This document shows, piece after piece, positions 50,798 through 62,700 of a stretch of DNA of 64,000 nucleotides; within the stretch, counting starts at the first letter, position 1, and each line of letters opens with the position of its first letter. Origin of the DNA: Pogona vitticeps (taxonomy: Eukaryota; Chordata; Lepidosauria; Squamata; Agamidae); assembly GCF_051106095.1 (NCBI RefSeq), contig NC_135786.1:145353001-145417000 (forward strand). Direction: 5' to 3'. The notes beneath the pieces are model-generated. The model saw nothing but the letters and a program-made list of their open reading frames with translations. It did not search any database and was not told where the DNA came from. The position numbers and the translations under genes were made by a program.

Positions 50798-51340
50798 TAA
50801 TTTATCTCTTTAGAGTTCTTCCAAGGGATTGAAGTATATGCAACCAACAGTTAAATCATAAATGTGACTAGTAGTCAAACCCTACTGATTTGTTTTGGTT
50901 CCATCTGCAAACCTTATGTTGTGTCTTGTGTCAGTCTGAGCTGCATGGATAGCAGAATCAGTGGGAAAAGTTCTGCTTTATTTAATGCAGTTTTCTATGT
51001 ATGCATACCTGTATCTTGCTCATACCCTCGTGTCTGCAAAAATTATTCAGACATTTGTAGTAATTTTCGCAGAGAATATGTTCTACATAACTTTGCTCCT
51101 CAAAAAATAATATCAGGAAGAATAATCAGCTTCATCTCTTAAATGGCTTGTGGGAGTAATCTGCATATCTTAAAGTGCACATTTGATACATTTTTAAAGA
51201 TAAAACCACCCTTTCCTTAAGCATTCATGACAGAATGTAGGGATTTTGGAAATATAATCATCACAGTGTTTTTCAACAATTATTTCATTTTTGCCCATAA
51301 GCACTGTATGGAGTTTTAACCTTGGGAACTTGTTACTTAC

Positions 51341-51477
51341 CAGCTTCAGAAGCCGTCACAGTGAGGTTGTACCAAGGGGTTTCTTCTCTGTCAAAGACCT
51401 TGGCAGTCTTGATAGTCCCTCTGTTTGCATCAATCGTGAAATATCTGTCTTCTTCTGTGTTGTGATCTATGAAATAT
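51341..51477 (-). CDS. CDH7: CDH7 exon: EC3 core
   Basis: Internal coding exon of 137 nt. A TTAG acceptor and a GCTG/GTAAG donor frame the peptide RYFIDHNTEEDRYFTIDANR followed by GTIKTAKVFDREE and PWYNLTVTASEA. The first codon finishes the Arg split with the preceding exon, and the exon leaves one base (G) for a Glu codon completed at 26693. The stretch is the middle and later part of the EC3 beta-sandwich: the DREE turn is a standard calcium-coordinating element and NLT is a potential N-glycosylation site. It lies between introns of about 11.9 kb upstream and 24.6 kb downstream. Phase agreement with both neighbours makes the call secure. Confidence 0.95.
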
Positions 51478-52956
51478 CTAAGAAGGAAAGAAAGAAAGAA
51501 AAAAAATTAACAACTGTATGGATGTTGAACCTTTTGAAAAGAAATACTAAGCGTTCAACAGTGAGCTAATTTCTAAGCCACTGAACTGCATACTGTGGAA
51601 TAGGAAAGTCTGCATCTCAGGAACAAAAAGGGATACAGTATTCTGCAGATAGAAGGTTCCGGTTTCAAACTATGACATTTTGGTTAAAGTTTTTAAGTGT
51701 AGCAGAGTCAGAGAAAACCTCTTGTAACCTTACACATCCCTGACTGTTGGAAACAGAAAATTATGGGTTTGTTTGGACACCATTTCTGAAATCAGGAGCC
51801 TGCAGATCATTCCATGCCCAATTTGAAATTCAAACAGTATTGTACTTGAAGTCACGGGTGGTTTGTGGACTGGGATGGGTGGGGGAACTTTACCCCAACA
51901 TTCTGGGGGTAGGCACTCCTCCAGTCATAAACTGTCTGAGTTTGAAGGTATAAGAAGGACTACAGAGGATACTTCTGTACCATACACAAAGTAACCAGTT
52001 AAAGCTGCATACAGAAACAGGAATTTCTGGTTTGTTGCTTAGAATTTAGACAGTAAATCTAGCTATGGAATACTCAGGAAGATGCTGCACTTTATCTGGA
52101 AAACTGACTTCAAAACCAGATGCCTAAACAAATAAATTACAGATTACACAGATGAAGAAAGAGAAGATAAAGGTTCCCGTCCCCTCTCCACACATAAAAT
52201 TCTCTTTTATTAATCCTGGGGAACAGTGAAGACACAAAATGTGAGAAATACACTCACAAATGGCAAGATGTCACCAGGTGAGCATCCCACCTGGAAGAGA
52301 TTTGTATGGAGGGCACAGATGAAAGAATGCAAGGATGGCCAGTATCTGGACAAACATACAGTAATAGCCCTAAAACAGAGGGAAGGTGGCCGCAACATCA
52401 AGCGCTTTTATAAAAAGTAGACATTTTTAAAAAATGCATTTAGGCAATCCCTCATGCAGCAGCAACATGTGAAAGACAAGACTGGTTCATTTGGACCCCA
52501 CCAATTTGGCAAGGCTTTCATGTAAGGACAATTTTAGAAGTATCTCCCAAGGAAATAGTCTTTCCTACATAAAAATCCCTGAAAATTGCACTGATCTGCA
52601 AAAATGTTTGGAAATTTCCTGTATATAAGTCAAGATTGATTTGATAGCAAGTCTATACATAAAAACAAAAATTAGATGGGGGGGGTCGTCTTGTTTTTGA
52701 GGGGAAGCAGAATATTTCACTAGTGCAGGGGGGAAGTCTTAGCATTAAGTCTTGACATGGTGAGATTTGAGAAATTGCTGAGAAATATACTTTTTATTCT
52801 GTATTTGCCATTTCCCTAATAGGAGATAGAGTAGTAATTACACCAAACACCTCCAAACACTGGTTGTTGTGGGTTTTTCAGGCTCTTTGGACGTGTTATG
52901 AAGGTTGTTCTTCCTAAGGAGAAGAGATTATCTGTTCCTGTGGTTGATGGGTGTCA

Positions 52957-53437
52957 TTAGCTGGTCTTTTGTGTGTAGTGATCCCCGGTCCTTGTGGCTG
53001 GGTAGACCTTTTGCACGCTGTATTTTTGAGAGCTGGGAGTCAAGTTTTGTTGAGCTTCACACTTTCCTCTTTTTTTGTTGAAACTGTGCTGGTGCTTGTG
53101 GATTTCAATGCCTTCCCTGTGCAGTTTGACGTAATGATTGCTGGTGTTGTCCAGTATTTCAGTATTTTGAAATAGAATTTCATGTCCAGTTTGTTTCAGG
53201 GCATGTTCAGCTACTGCAGATTTTTCTGGTTGTTTTAGTCTGCAGTGTCTCTCATGTTCTTTGATTCTGGTATGGATGCTTCGTTTTGTGGTTCCAATGT
53301 GTACCTGGCCACAACTGCAAGGTATCCAGTATACTCCTGCAGTGGTGAGGGGGTCCCTTCTGTCCTTTGCTGACCATAACATTTGTTGTATTTTTGAATA
53401 CTGTTTGTAGGTTGTGTTTTTTCAAAAGTTTCCCCAT
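52957..53437 (-). pseudogene. Penelope-like RT end and GIY-YIG endonuclease
   Basis: Reverse-strand frames give KHNLQTVFKNTTNVM (connector after the RT), then, in a second frame, SAKDRRDPLTTAGVYWIPCS, CGQVHIGTTKRSIHTRIKEH, ERHCRLKQPEKSAVAEHAL and IEIHKHQHSFNKK. GVYWIPC with QVHIG corresponds to the GIY-YIG motif pair of Penelope-like elements, with the CxC typical of this clade and the following Arg/His-rich stretch. One frameshift near 53380 separates the blocks. Not functional in this copy because the main RT domain is missing. Confidence 0.85.
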
Positions 53438-53737
53438 GCGGTCCGTGACCCCTTTGATGTATGGCAGAAATACTTTATTTCTGCCAAAGCTCTCAAAAAT
53501 ACAGCATGCAAAAGGTCAACGAACTCTACCCAGCCACAAGGACAGGGGTTCACTACGCACAAAAGACCAGCTAATGACACCCATCAACCACAGGAACAGA
53601 TAATCTCTTCTCCTTAGCACAACAATACACCCACAACAATACACACTAATCACCCATCGACAGAAAAAGACAAAAGCCTATCTCACAGCCATAAATACTG
53701 CACACCCAAGCCAACTACACCAGAGCACAGAGTGCTG

Positions 53738-53780
53738 TCCTCTGAAGATGCTGGCCACAGAGACTGGCAAAATGTTAGGA
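53738..53780 (+). ncRNA. Candidate hammerhead ribozyme, decayed copy
   Basis: Same layout as at 49889: TCCT, CTGAAGA, stem II TGCTGGCC...GGC, then CAAAATGTT and AGGA. Core GAAAC is changed to AAAAT relative to the other copy, as expected from CpG decay, so cleavage is unlikely here. Confidence 0.45.
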
Positions 53781-55320
53781 AGAACAACCTTCAGAACATG
53801 GCCAAAGAGCCCGAAAAACCCACAACAACCATTAGATCTCGGTCGTGAAAGCCTTCGCGAATATATTGAACACCTCCAAACACTGTTGCTTTTCAGTACA
53901 CACAGTATCTAACAGCTTGTCTTTGAACCTACAGTATTCTCCACAGCAAGTAAAACCTGAAATGGAAATCTTGAGTCAACTACAGTACGAGAAATCCCAG
54001 CATTGAGGAAAGAGCTAAAGGTGATACTATTATTACCAAGGGGAAAAACAATTACATGCAACTGGTTTCTCTGTTCCATGAGAAATATGTTTTTCTGAGT
54101 AAAAGCAGGGCTTTTGTTACAACTCATGATACACAAAAAATATTGCCAAGGTTCCCATTTTAAAGAGCAAGATTCATTTAAATTAAATCCAATCCACCAT
54201 ACACAGAGATGCACGCATTCACTACAGAAAAGTCTCAGGAGAAACAGAAATGCCTTTCTAGTTATTGATTACTACCTTCCTGGTGGCTCCTGTACTATAT
54301 TACATGATTATTCATATAAAAATATGAATGAAAAAAACAAGGACACAGAGTCATTTGAAAAAGAGACATCAGGATCAAGGATGGCGAGTACATGGACTAA
54401 CATAATAGCTCCAAGGCAGAGGGATGGAATGATATTCCTTTTTTTCAAGTTAAGGCCCTGTCGTGGGTAAAATAAATACAATGAGGGGCAGTGAGGAAGA
54501 CGTTGGCAAGCAGTGTCCTGTTTGTAATTGTTCTTTACTCAGTGTTTCTCGTAACAACCAGTGATAACAGATTTCCAACAGCCCTCACACTATGAAAGTA
54601 TGTGTTTCCACTCCCATACTGTAACTCTGCCTCTATCCATAGTGTTTCATGCCTCATTAATTCTTTTATTTTTAACTATTACCAGAATCCTTAGATATTC
54701 ATGCGCAGTCAAACACAGGATGATATTGTACTGTATTTTTAAATGTGAGGGGATAAAAGTTTCCACATAATAACTTAATTGTAAGGAGTCTAAAACCTTC
54801 AAAGTCAGGATAATTATGTGGAGAATGTATGTACTGACATGCACACTACGATAATTATAGAACAGGAGATACTGTCAATGACATCTTATTACGAGTGTCT
54901 GAAAACTCACTGGTGCTTAAAGGTCTTTTCTTCTCTGAAGAAGGTATTCTGCCCATCTTTGTCAGCAGCTAGAATACATTGCAACACTTTCAATAGTTAG
55001 AGTTAACTTGGCCTTCTTCCTTACAGGCACTGGCAGTCAATTTTATTGACAATCATTAAAAAGAACTACTGAAGACAAGTGCAGTTAAAAAGCACATTGC
55101 TGAAGATAGCACCTATGTTTATGTCTTCAAAGCATCCAGAAGAGTCATCCATTTTTGGTGAATCTTCCTGGATTTAAGTCATTGGATTCTGTGAATCTAA
55201 AGATTCCATTTTCGATCAAGTTATTTTGTTTCGTTTGGATTGGGCTAGCTATGCTTTCAGCTCACCTCTTTTGGTGCTAAAAAGTTTGGGTGTGGCTAAG
55301 TAAAAGGAATCCAACATGAA

Positions 55321-55423
55321 TTTGACCCAACTATGGGAGGCACTGGAAGAAAGGACGGCCTGGCGTGCTCTGGTCCATGGGGTCACGAAGAGTCAGACTA
55401 AACAACAACAACAACAAGTAAAA
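55321..55423 (+). mobile_element. Bov-B LINE 3' end, short
   Basis: Frame: LTQLWEALEERTAWRALVHG, then VTKSQTKQQ, followed by ACAACAACAACAA. This is the same C-terminus as 36273-36522 in the other orientation. Confidence 0.85.
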
Positions 55424-56024
55424 GAAATACATGCACCAATTTTAGGACATGCTCGTGCACATACAAAAACCCATGAAGTGATGACTGTAATATAAAGTAG
55501 TGATTTCCACTGTGATTTGAGCCATCACAAGTGTAACACTGCAACCAACACTGTTTTTCCTGAGTGCAGAGCTATTCACCTATTGGGGAGGATGGAGTTG
55601 TGTGTGCAACACAGGCTAAGTTGTGCCACTAGTTAACAAGTGTGCTGGAGCACGCTTTCCCACTTCTATTGCCAAAGTGAGTTTCACTTGCCAGTGTAGT
55701 TTATCTCTGTATATGGAATGGATAGAATGCTGCTCTGCCCTCTGCTTTACACAGTAGAATATCTTGGCCTGGCTCATTGCCTTTCCCTTCAACAGTCAGA
55801 GAACAAACACAGCAAGCAGAGCAACACCGGCTGATTGGTACAAAAGATGCCAGCAACCCATATAATGCTTCACATTTTTAAACAAAGTAACAATCATTCT
55901 TCATCTATGCCTTCAGGAATTTATGACCCTAGTTCTTGGTGGTCCTAACAACTGAGACTCAATCCTGCTTCACATTTCACTTTTTCTCTGCAATCTACAT
56001 TTAGCCCTATATGCAAGTTCAAAT

Positions 56025-56071
56025 ATGTTTATGAGTAATCTGGCCTTTCTCACCAGATTACTCATAAACAT
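56025..56071. repeat. Perfect 19-bp inverted repeat, 9-nt loop
   Basis: ATGTTTATGAGTAATCTGG (56025-56043), loop CCTTTCTCA, then the exact complement (56053-56071). The similarity goes on outward with a few transitions (GTTCAAATATG against CATGTTCAAAC), so the palindrome is longer than its perfect part. No target duplication or known family. Confidence 0.85.
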
Positions 56072-57289
56072 GTTCAAACCCACTTGTAAACTGAAACACA
56101 GCAGAAAAATATGATGGCATAGAAATCCTCTCCCTACTCATCACTATTCTTTCTGGCTGGGGCTGATGTGGGTTGGTTCAAAATACCTGGAGAGCTGACG
56201 TTTCTCCATCCCTGACCTAATACCAGGCAAATTGTTAGGAGAGTGGAATGGGGTGCAAAGAATTATAATTATAATTATTTGTTAGTCATACCTATCTGTA
56301 TCAATCTAATACAAATGGGAGTCTGATGCAAATTTTCATGAATTAGGTTTACATTTCTCACCGCTTCCATCAGAAACAAGGGTGGATAGAAACTTGGCTT
56401 TTCTGTGCCTCTAGTGGAAGCAGGTAGGCAAAGTATCTCAATATATCATTTCACACTAGGCTATACAGCACAACAATTAGAGTGGAAAGCCAGAGGCAGC
56501 AGTAAGACTCTCCTGCACAGTCCACTGACTCCTCATAAAATGAACACTTTAAAGTGTTCAGGAAAAGAAAACTGTTTAAAATGGTGCAAGGTGTATTTTA
56601 TTTGATCTGTGCACTTCACTTTGCCTGGAAATAAAGCAGGCATGTTGCATTTTCCAGAGAAGGAACAGAAGAAAGTGGCTTGTTGCACTTCACAGTGAAC
56701 TATTGCCAGTGCTTTTCCGCTTTTACAGTAGCTGTTAGGTGGACCACATGCAAGGCAAATTGCTAAGGCTAAATTAAAAGATCACTTAAGGCTCACTTAA
56801 GATTCTCAGTTGTTATCCAGATGCAGCAGTGGCTAGTGATGGCAATTACAAGAGAATGCACAGATTAAAGTAGCAATTTATGGCCCTCACCTTGATGTCA
56901 TGCAAACCTCAGGATATTTTCAAACCCCCCTCTGTGAGCAATCATCAGTTTGACTAGCCTTTGTGAGCTAGCTCCATGAACAGGGGAAAGGAAGGAGAGA
57001 AAAAGACACCCATGTTTTGCTCCACTCACTGCTGAATTCAGAGCCCAAAAGATTACCCTTGAGTCAATGAAGCTCCAGAAGGGGAAAAAAATTCTCCCAT
57101 TCCTTCCATGAACACATTAATGTTCACATCATATTACAATGTATCCTATAAGAAGGAAGAAAAAAACACAACAACCTAAAACTATCTAGAGCATATTGCT
57201 AATCTGGAATCCAAGGTTTACACAGTTTGGGTACCTTATGAGATGACAAGGCTTGCTGTGGGGAAAAAAACCCAATACTGTAATGCTAG

Positions 57290-57462
57290 GAAAAGTTGAT
57301 GGCATCAGGAAAAAAGAAAAAGGAAGCATGAGATAGATTGTCTCCCTCAAGGAAGCCATAACCTTGAAAGAGCTAAACATGGCTGCTAATGGTAGTGTAT
57401 TCTAATCGTCACTCGTTCATAAGGTCATCATAAATCAGAGGTGACATGATGGCAAATAACAT
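57290..57462 (+). mobile_element. Retroposon 3'-end fragment
   Basis: The last part reads TCATAAGGTCATCATAAATC, AGAGGTGACATGATGGCAAA, similar to the tail GTCACTATAAGTCAG...GACTTGACGGCAC of the SINEs in this window. The upstream part (CAAGGAAGCCATAACCTTGA) suggests a short LINE or SINE body. Family not resolved. Confidence 0.45.
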
Positions 57463-57812
57463 TGACAACTGCATACACATGTTTGTGTTGATGTTACCAG
57501 ATTTTGTCTAACACAACTGAGGCAACTTATGATGATCCCACTCAGCCAAGCCATCTGCAGAAGTTTCAAGGAAAGGTAAAAGTGTACAATGCTTAGGGTT
57601 ATCAGGACATGAATGAATGTCTGTTCCGAACACATGGGCATTAATTGACCTGCTGTTCACATGAAGCTAGCAGAAAGCATTGTTGACCTCACCATTATTT
57701 TCAAAGATTTAAAAAGAAATACTAACACAGAATTATTCAAACATAATCTGCGAGAAACCCATTACATACAGTATTCACCGGTAAATAAACTAATGTAAAA
57801 TGTGTTTCTGAT

Positions 57813-58060
57813 TAGAGAAGGTCACGAACCACTGGTTTGTTTACTAGCCAAACATGTGTTGTATATTTGGTGCCCTGACCTTCTAGTGAATGCCTACTCA
57901 GAGGCCGTATCCTGGCCTCTCTGCCCCTCCTCTGCTGGAATCTACCTCTGAGTGGGTCACCACCGGAGGGGACAGGGCACCGAACCATGGATCATCTGTT
58001 GGGTCTGTAAACAAAGTTTGCCAAACCACCAAGCTGGCGGGCAGTTCATGCCCATCTCTT
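57813..58060. mobile_element. hAT-type MITE, 248 bp
   Basis: Starts TAGAGAAGGTCACGAACCAC and ends GTTCATGCCCATCTCTT. Flanking 8-mers TTTCTGAT (57805-57812) and CTTCTGAT (58061-58068) match at seven of eight. Same terminus type as 10925 and the partial end at 27531. Confidence 0.8.
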
Positions 58061-58929
58061 CTTCTGATATCTTATGAAACTTAGGTTATGGAATGCCTTA
58101 ATTAAAAAATCTAGGGCATACAAACCAAATTATGAGATGTATTCATTGTTTGCTCGGTTAGTGTTATTCTTCCATGGATTTCCCATAACAAGTGACAATT
58201 AGAAATGGAATGGCATATAGTTCATGGAATATACACTTCATAGATCAGGAATATCATTATAATGATGAGAATTTTGCATCAAATGAGCCACCACAGATAT
58301 CTTGTTCACAAACTCAGCTTTAAATCTGTAAAGCTGCCTTATAGGAAGTTCGTGTATTTAGCCAAAGCCTCAGGGATGGGTCTCTCCTAGCCTTGCTGCC
58401 TGAGATTCTTCCAATAGGAAGTTCTGGAGCTTGGGAGTAACTACTTACAAACAATTGGTTGCACATAATTAACTTCCCCCCGCCCAATACAAATGTTACA
58501 AATATGTTACACAGTCACTTCCTTTGAAGTACAACTGCAACTTTTACCATTATTTAATGTGATTAGTGCAAGGGGTCAATAAATGGGGAGAAAGAATATC
58601 ATATCGTTCAAACAATGACTTGTGCCACCCTCACACATTACAATGTGTTTTGTGCCACTGGTTAGGTGGTTTTTTAAAATAAGCAACTAAATAACTATTT
58701 CTATTCCTTTTGAGAAAAGGGAAAGGATTAGTTTTTAAAATGAAACACCAGTGGTAGCTAACTACTTTTGGAGGTCTTGGAAATATAGCAGTAATTAATT
58801 ATTTTTTTAAAAGTAAATCTTTAATCTTGGGTGAGATCTTAAGGGAAACCCCAATATGATACTGCCTTCTATTTACATCAGTAGTTTTAATCCAATTTTG
58901 TCTATGTCATGGAGGAGGAACCTACTCCT

Positions 58930-59030
58930 TCAGAGGTTGCTAAACTATAGTTCACACAATCCCTGATTGGGGATTCTTACAGCTAAGGCTGTGGGTGACT
59001 GAGGTATGTAGAGAGCTATAGTTCCCCAAT
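58930..59030. mobile_element. Possible hAT-type MITE remnant
   Basis: Imperfect inverted arms with ACTATAGTTCACACAATCCC on the left and AGAGCTATAGTTCCCCAATT on the right, a pattern seen in amniote hAT MITEs. Ends not defined. Confidence 0.35.
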
Positions 59031-60307
59031 TGTGGCTTAGGTCTAATCTCTACCACAGCAATCCAAGAGCAAAAGATCCGTTGACTGTAAGGACAGGAGT
59101 TGAATCTGATACTGCATTATTTTAAAGCAAAAGTTTTTGGCTCTTTGAAAGTGGAAATGTGTTTCGGAATTAAAGAAGTGAGACCCTATATTTCATGCTA
59201 ATTATTCAATTATGTGTGCCAAGTACAGAAGATAACACTTGAATTAATATCATTCCATCCATCGAGTAGTATGTGTACAAACACAAACATTAGAATAAAT
59301 CTTTCGATTACTTTTCCACACTGGAGAACAATAAATTTACTGCAATTTCATAATAAAAAGGATTATGTTTATATAGCATAAATCCATTTAAGATTTGGGT
59401 ACTTTTCCCCCAAAGCATCTATGCTAATCTTACCTTGTTGGGCTTTTTTTTAACCATCAGAATTCATATATTTACAGACAGCAACACAATCTTTTATATG
59501 GTTTTGAAGAAAAAAAATGCCTCCCACTTCCTGAAAAATATTTCTATTTAAACATTAGTACTGTACCATATCAAAACAAAAATGCTAGACACAATTTTCT
59601 AAGTGAGAATAAAGCTGCAACAGTTAAGATGTCCTTACTATCAACTTGCTTATTTCAGGTATTACCAATCCCAATTTCAGAAAATTGTTGAGAAATGGCA
59701 AAACATATTTACAATTCATAGTCACTATAATAATGTCAAGATTTAATCCAAAACACTGAACAGACTTTCTGAGTTTGAGTGTATGGGAATATCAAATCTA
59801 CAATTTTACTGAGATACTTATCAGATAAAACAATTTTTAATACTTTAATCTTAAAGAATGTCTATGGAATATCATTGGAACAAACAGATATAACACAGTC
59901 TCCCATTTTGGTCATACAAGAGACAAACCAAGTTTAATATATAAAATCTCCTTTTGAAAACCCCACGGTCAGTGGAGAAAAAAAATGAGAAATTATTTAT
60001 CATCAGAAGACCACCACTTATGTCCTTTCTTTGCCATTCGCTGTTATTGACAACTGCAAATTCAGCAGCTAGAAATATAAGAGGATTATACTGTACAGGG
60101 TAAACCCAAAAATGAGTAAACACTAAAAGAAACAACTGAGGCAGACAAAATGTACCCGGATGCAATTATATCAAATTACCATATTTGCCGGTTTACCAGT
60201 AGAGAGCCATACGGTGAGACCACTTAAAGCCTTTGAAACTTAGATAATTCAAATCTGGATCATCAAAAGGACTTAAAAACTGTAAAGCATTTTAGTAGAC
60301 AGTAAAT

Positions 60308-60668
60308 ATAGAATCATGAAGTTGGAAGAGGCTTATAAGGCCGAGTCCAACCCCCTGCTCAATGCAGGAAAACAAATGACAGGATATCTGCCCGGTGGAT
60401 GTCTGAATTTCCCTTGAATGCCTCTAGTGTTGGAGCATTCACTACCTCTTGAGGTAATTGGTTCCATCGTCGTACTGCTCTAACAGTACAGTTTTTCTGA
60501 TATTGAACCCAAATCCGGCTTCCTGTAACTTGTGCTCACTATTGCGTATTCCACATTCAGGGATAATCAAGAACAGATCCTGTCCTTCCTCTGTATGACA
60601 GCCTTTCAGCTATTTGAAAAGTGCTCTGATCTCTCTCCTCAGTCTTCTTTTCTCAAGGCTAAACATAG
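60308..60668 (-). mobile_element. CR1 LINE 3' end
   Basis: The forward strand reads AATCATGAAGTTGGAAGAGG, GTCCAACCCCCTGCTCAATG, TCCATCGTCGTACTGCTCTA and CTCAGTCTTCTTTTCTCAAG, the reverse complement of the CR1 3' end as known in birds and reptiles. About 360 bp, untranslatable. Confidence 0.85.
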
Positions 60669-61274
60669 TGATTATTAAAATTCTGCAGAGTTTAGAACTC
60701 ATTGCTTTTGATGATTCAGTGACTTGGGCAGATAATAAACATGGTCACAGTTAACTGGACTGCAGCGAATAGGACCACCTGGCCGTGGGGACAGGTGTTA
60801 AGAGCCTGATTGCTTGCTGGGCCTTGTAAGAGAAAAGCAAGTCTGTGTGGTCTTGAGAAAGTTAAACGTTGCCAGAGCATTCCTTGAAGAAGAGAATAGT
60901 ACTCAGAGATAGAGTATACAATCTTAGTTCCCACACAAATCACGCTTCTTAATACACATGGAGTATTCTCATATAGGTGAACATTTGTAGTTAATGATTC
61001 CATTATCCCCCCCCCTTCCAGTACTGGTCAGGTTTCCATAAGGAATGCTCACATATTAGCACTATCTGTCAAGATTTTGAACACCTTCCCATACATATGC
61101 CCTTATTCTTTATGTCCACATTTAAAAAAGCATTTAGTCTATCAAGCATCTCCTTCTTAATGGTTCAAACCTTGTAATCATATAGGAGGGCTGCCTAGGT
61201 ATAACATTCAAACGTCCCCAGTCTTAAAGATACAGGAATCTGTTAGTTACACAATATTCATACGTTCTTATATT

Positions 61275-62218
61275 CAGTTCTGTAAACGACTTGGGCCCAA
61301 GCTGCCTCAAGGACTGTGTCTCCCTTTATGAGCCGGCCCAGGCATTAAGATAATCAGAGGAGACCTTTTTCGATCTTGCCACCTTCACGGGTGCATTTGG
61401 TGAGGACATGGAAGAGGGCCTTTTCAGTTCCTGCTCCCAGATTTTGGAACTCCCTCCCACAGGAGGCCAGGCTGCCCCCATCTTTGCTATCCTTCTGCAA
61501 GCAGGCAAAACCCATTTGTCTACTGGCAAGCTTTTCCTGAGTGACTGGCTGCCTGACTGCGGTTTCTAAATGGATTCTTGTGCCTTACTGCTTTGAATGT
61601 GCTTTTGGTATTGCTTTTTCTTAATGTTTCTTAAAGTGGTATTTGTTTGATACTTTTTAGTACAGTGGTACCTCGCAAAACAATTACACCTCAGAACGAG
61701 GAATCTGCATGATGATGACATTTTGCGACCGCCATTTTGCTTTGCAAAACAGTGATTCCTATGGGGGAATTTCGCTGGATGGTGATTTGGTCCGTGCTTC
61801 GCAGACTGTTTTTTCACAAGACGGCGATTTAGAACAGCTGAGTGGCGGTTTGCAAAATGGCTTCCCTAGTGGCGATCTTCGCAAAACGGGTGTTTTCGGG
61901 CCCGTTTTTCGTAAGACAGCGATTTAGAACAACTGATCGGTGGTTCGCAAGGCAGCTTCCCTATGGGCGATCTTCGCAGGACGACAAGGTATCTTCCCCA
62001 CTGGAACACATTAAATGGGTTTCAATGCATTCCAATGAGGAAAGGTTTTTCACTAGACGATGTTTTCGCCAAACAGTGATTTCAATGGAACGAATTAACA
62101 TCGTCTAGCGGGGCACCACTGTATTTGTATATTACTGTTTTAACTTCAAATATTGTCTGTAATGATTATCTTTGGTCCTTTTTAAGGAGAATGGCATGGC
62201 AGTAACATTTTAAATAAA
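61275..62218 (+). mobile_element. L2-like LINE 3' end interrupted by a MITE
   Basis: Left part (61275-61662): AGAGGGCCTTTTCAGTTCCT, TTTTGGAACTCCCTCCCACA and CAAAACCCATTTGTCTACTG correspond to the L2-type C-terminal blocks (AFS...APRLWN...KTHLF). The right part (62122-62218) is a 3' UTR ending in TTTTAAATAAATAAAC. The MITE splits the UTR. Confidence 0.65.
61663..62121. mobile_element. Tc1/mariner (pogo/Tigger-type) MITE, 459 bp
   Basis: Starts CAGTGGTACCTCGCAAAACA and ends TCTAGCGGGGCACCACTG with TA on both sides (61661-61662 and 62122-62123). Related to the element at 23409. An inner block with GGCGATCTTCGCA occurs twice (near 61870 and 61968), preceded each time by GCGATTTAGAACA. Confidence 0.88.
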
Positions 62219-62532
62219 TAAACATTCACATTGAAGCTGTATGAGAGTGCTTGCTAATTGGAACCATAGCTTATAAGGGTTCCCAATCATGGAAACTGCA
62301 AGTCTGTTTCTCTGTTTCAGGCATAATGCTTGTATAGTTGTGTACTCTTGTGTTGTGTACTCTTGTGATTATGAAATAATAATAGATATAATATTGTGGT
62401 TTTACAGAAAATAATATGCTGCATTAGTCTTTCAATGCACAAAGATATTCAACGTATGAAGAGAAAAAGCAGGCATATGATCCATCCACAGGAACAAAAT
62501 TGTGGCTTGGAGAATATTTTACTGGGATACCC

Positions 62533-62700
62533 AGTGGGATGTAGGTGGATGAAGTGACAAACTAGGACTCAGGAGGCCTAGGTTCAAATTCCCACTCAAC
62601 CATGGATGCTCACTGAGGGTGTGGAAGCCACATTTACCTTGAAAGCCCTGTTAAGGTCACTATAACTCATTTCTGACTTGACAACACATAACATAATAGT
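62533..62700 (+). mobile_element. tRNA-derived SINE
   Basis: GGACTCAGGAGGCCTAGG, TTCAAATTCCCACTCAACC, then CTTGAAAGCCCTGTTAAGG and GTCACTATAACTCATTTCTG followed by ACTTGACAACACATAACAT. The clearest example of the family found at 4937, 17768 and 34536. Confidence 0.8.

Larger units (their letters stand above)
26694..51340 (-). other. CDH7: Largest CDH7 intron (about 24.6 kb)
   Basis: Holds an L1 piece (26.8-27.5 kb), a near-complete L2 (28.9-32.6 kb) with a nested MITE, two Sauria-type SINEs (37388, 39903), a Bov-B end (36273), a foldback element (39188), an unassigned DNA transposon with a third Sauria-type SINE inside it (42501-45747), a Penelope-derived foldback (49724) and a MITE (50406). 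The stretches 32610-34530, 34790-35930, 37570-39180, 40515-42490, 45750-49440 and 50800-51330 show no gene or named element; 37130-37290 and 48280-48560 look unique and could be conserved non-coding DNA. Confidence 0.85.
52863..53868 (-). mobile_element. Penelope-like element with head-to-head inverted segment
   Basis: A reverse-strand part (about 52863-53485) encodes the end of the reverse transcriptase and the GIY-YIG endonuclease region; a forward part (about 53486-53868) repeats the element's 3' region in inverted orientation. Arms 52915-53032 and 53489-53604 are near complements. Perfect 17-bp target duplications (AACACCTCCAAACACTG; 52846-52862 and 53869-53885) bound the whole, so it arrived as one insertion. 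The right part ends AAGCCTTCGCGAATATATTG, as does the foldback at 49724 in reverse. 5'-truncated. Confidence 0.88.
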
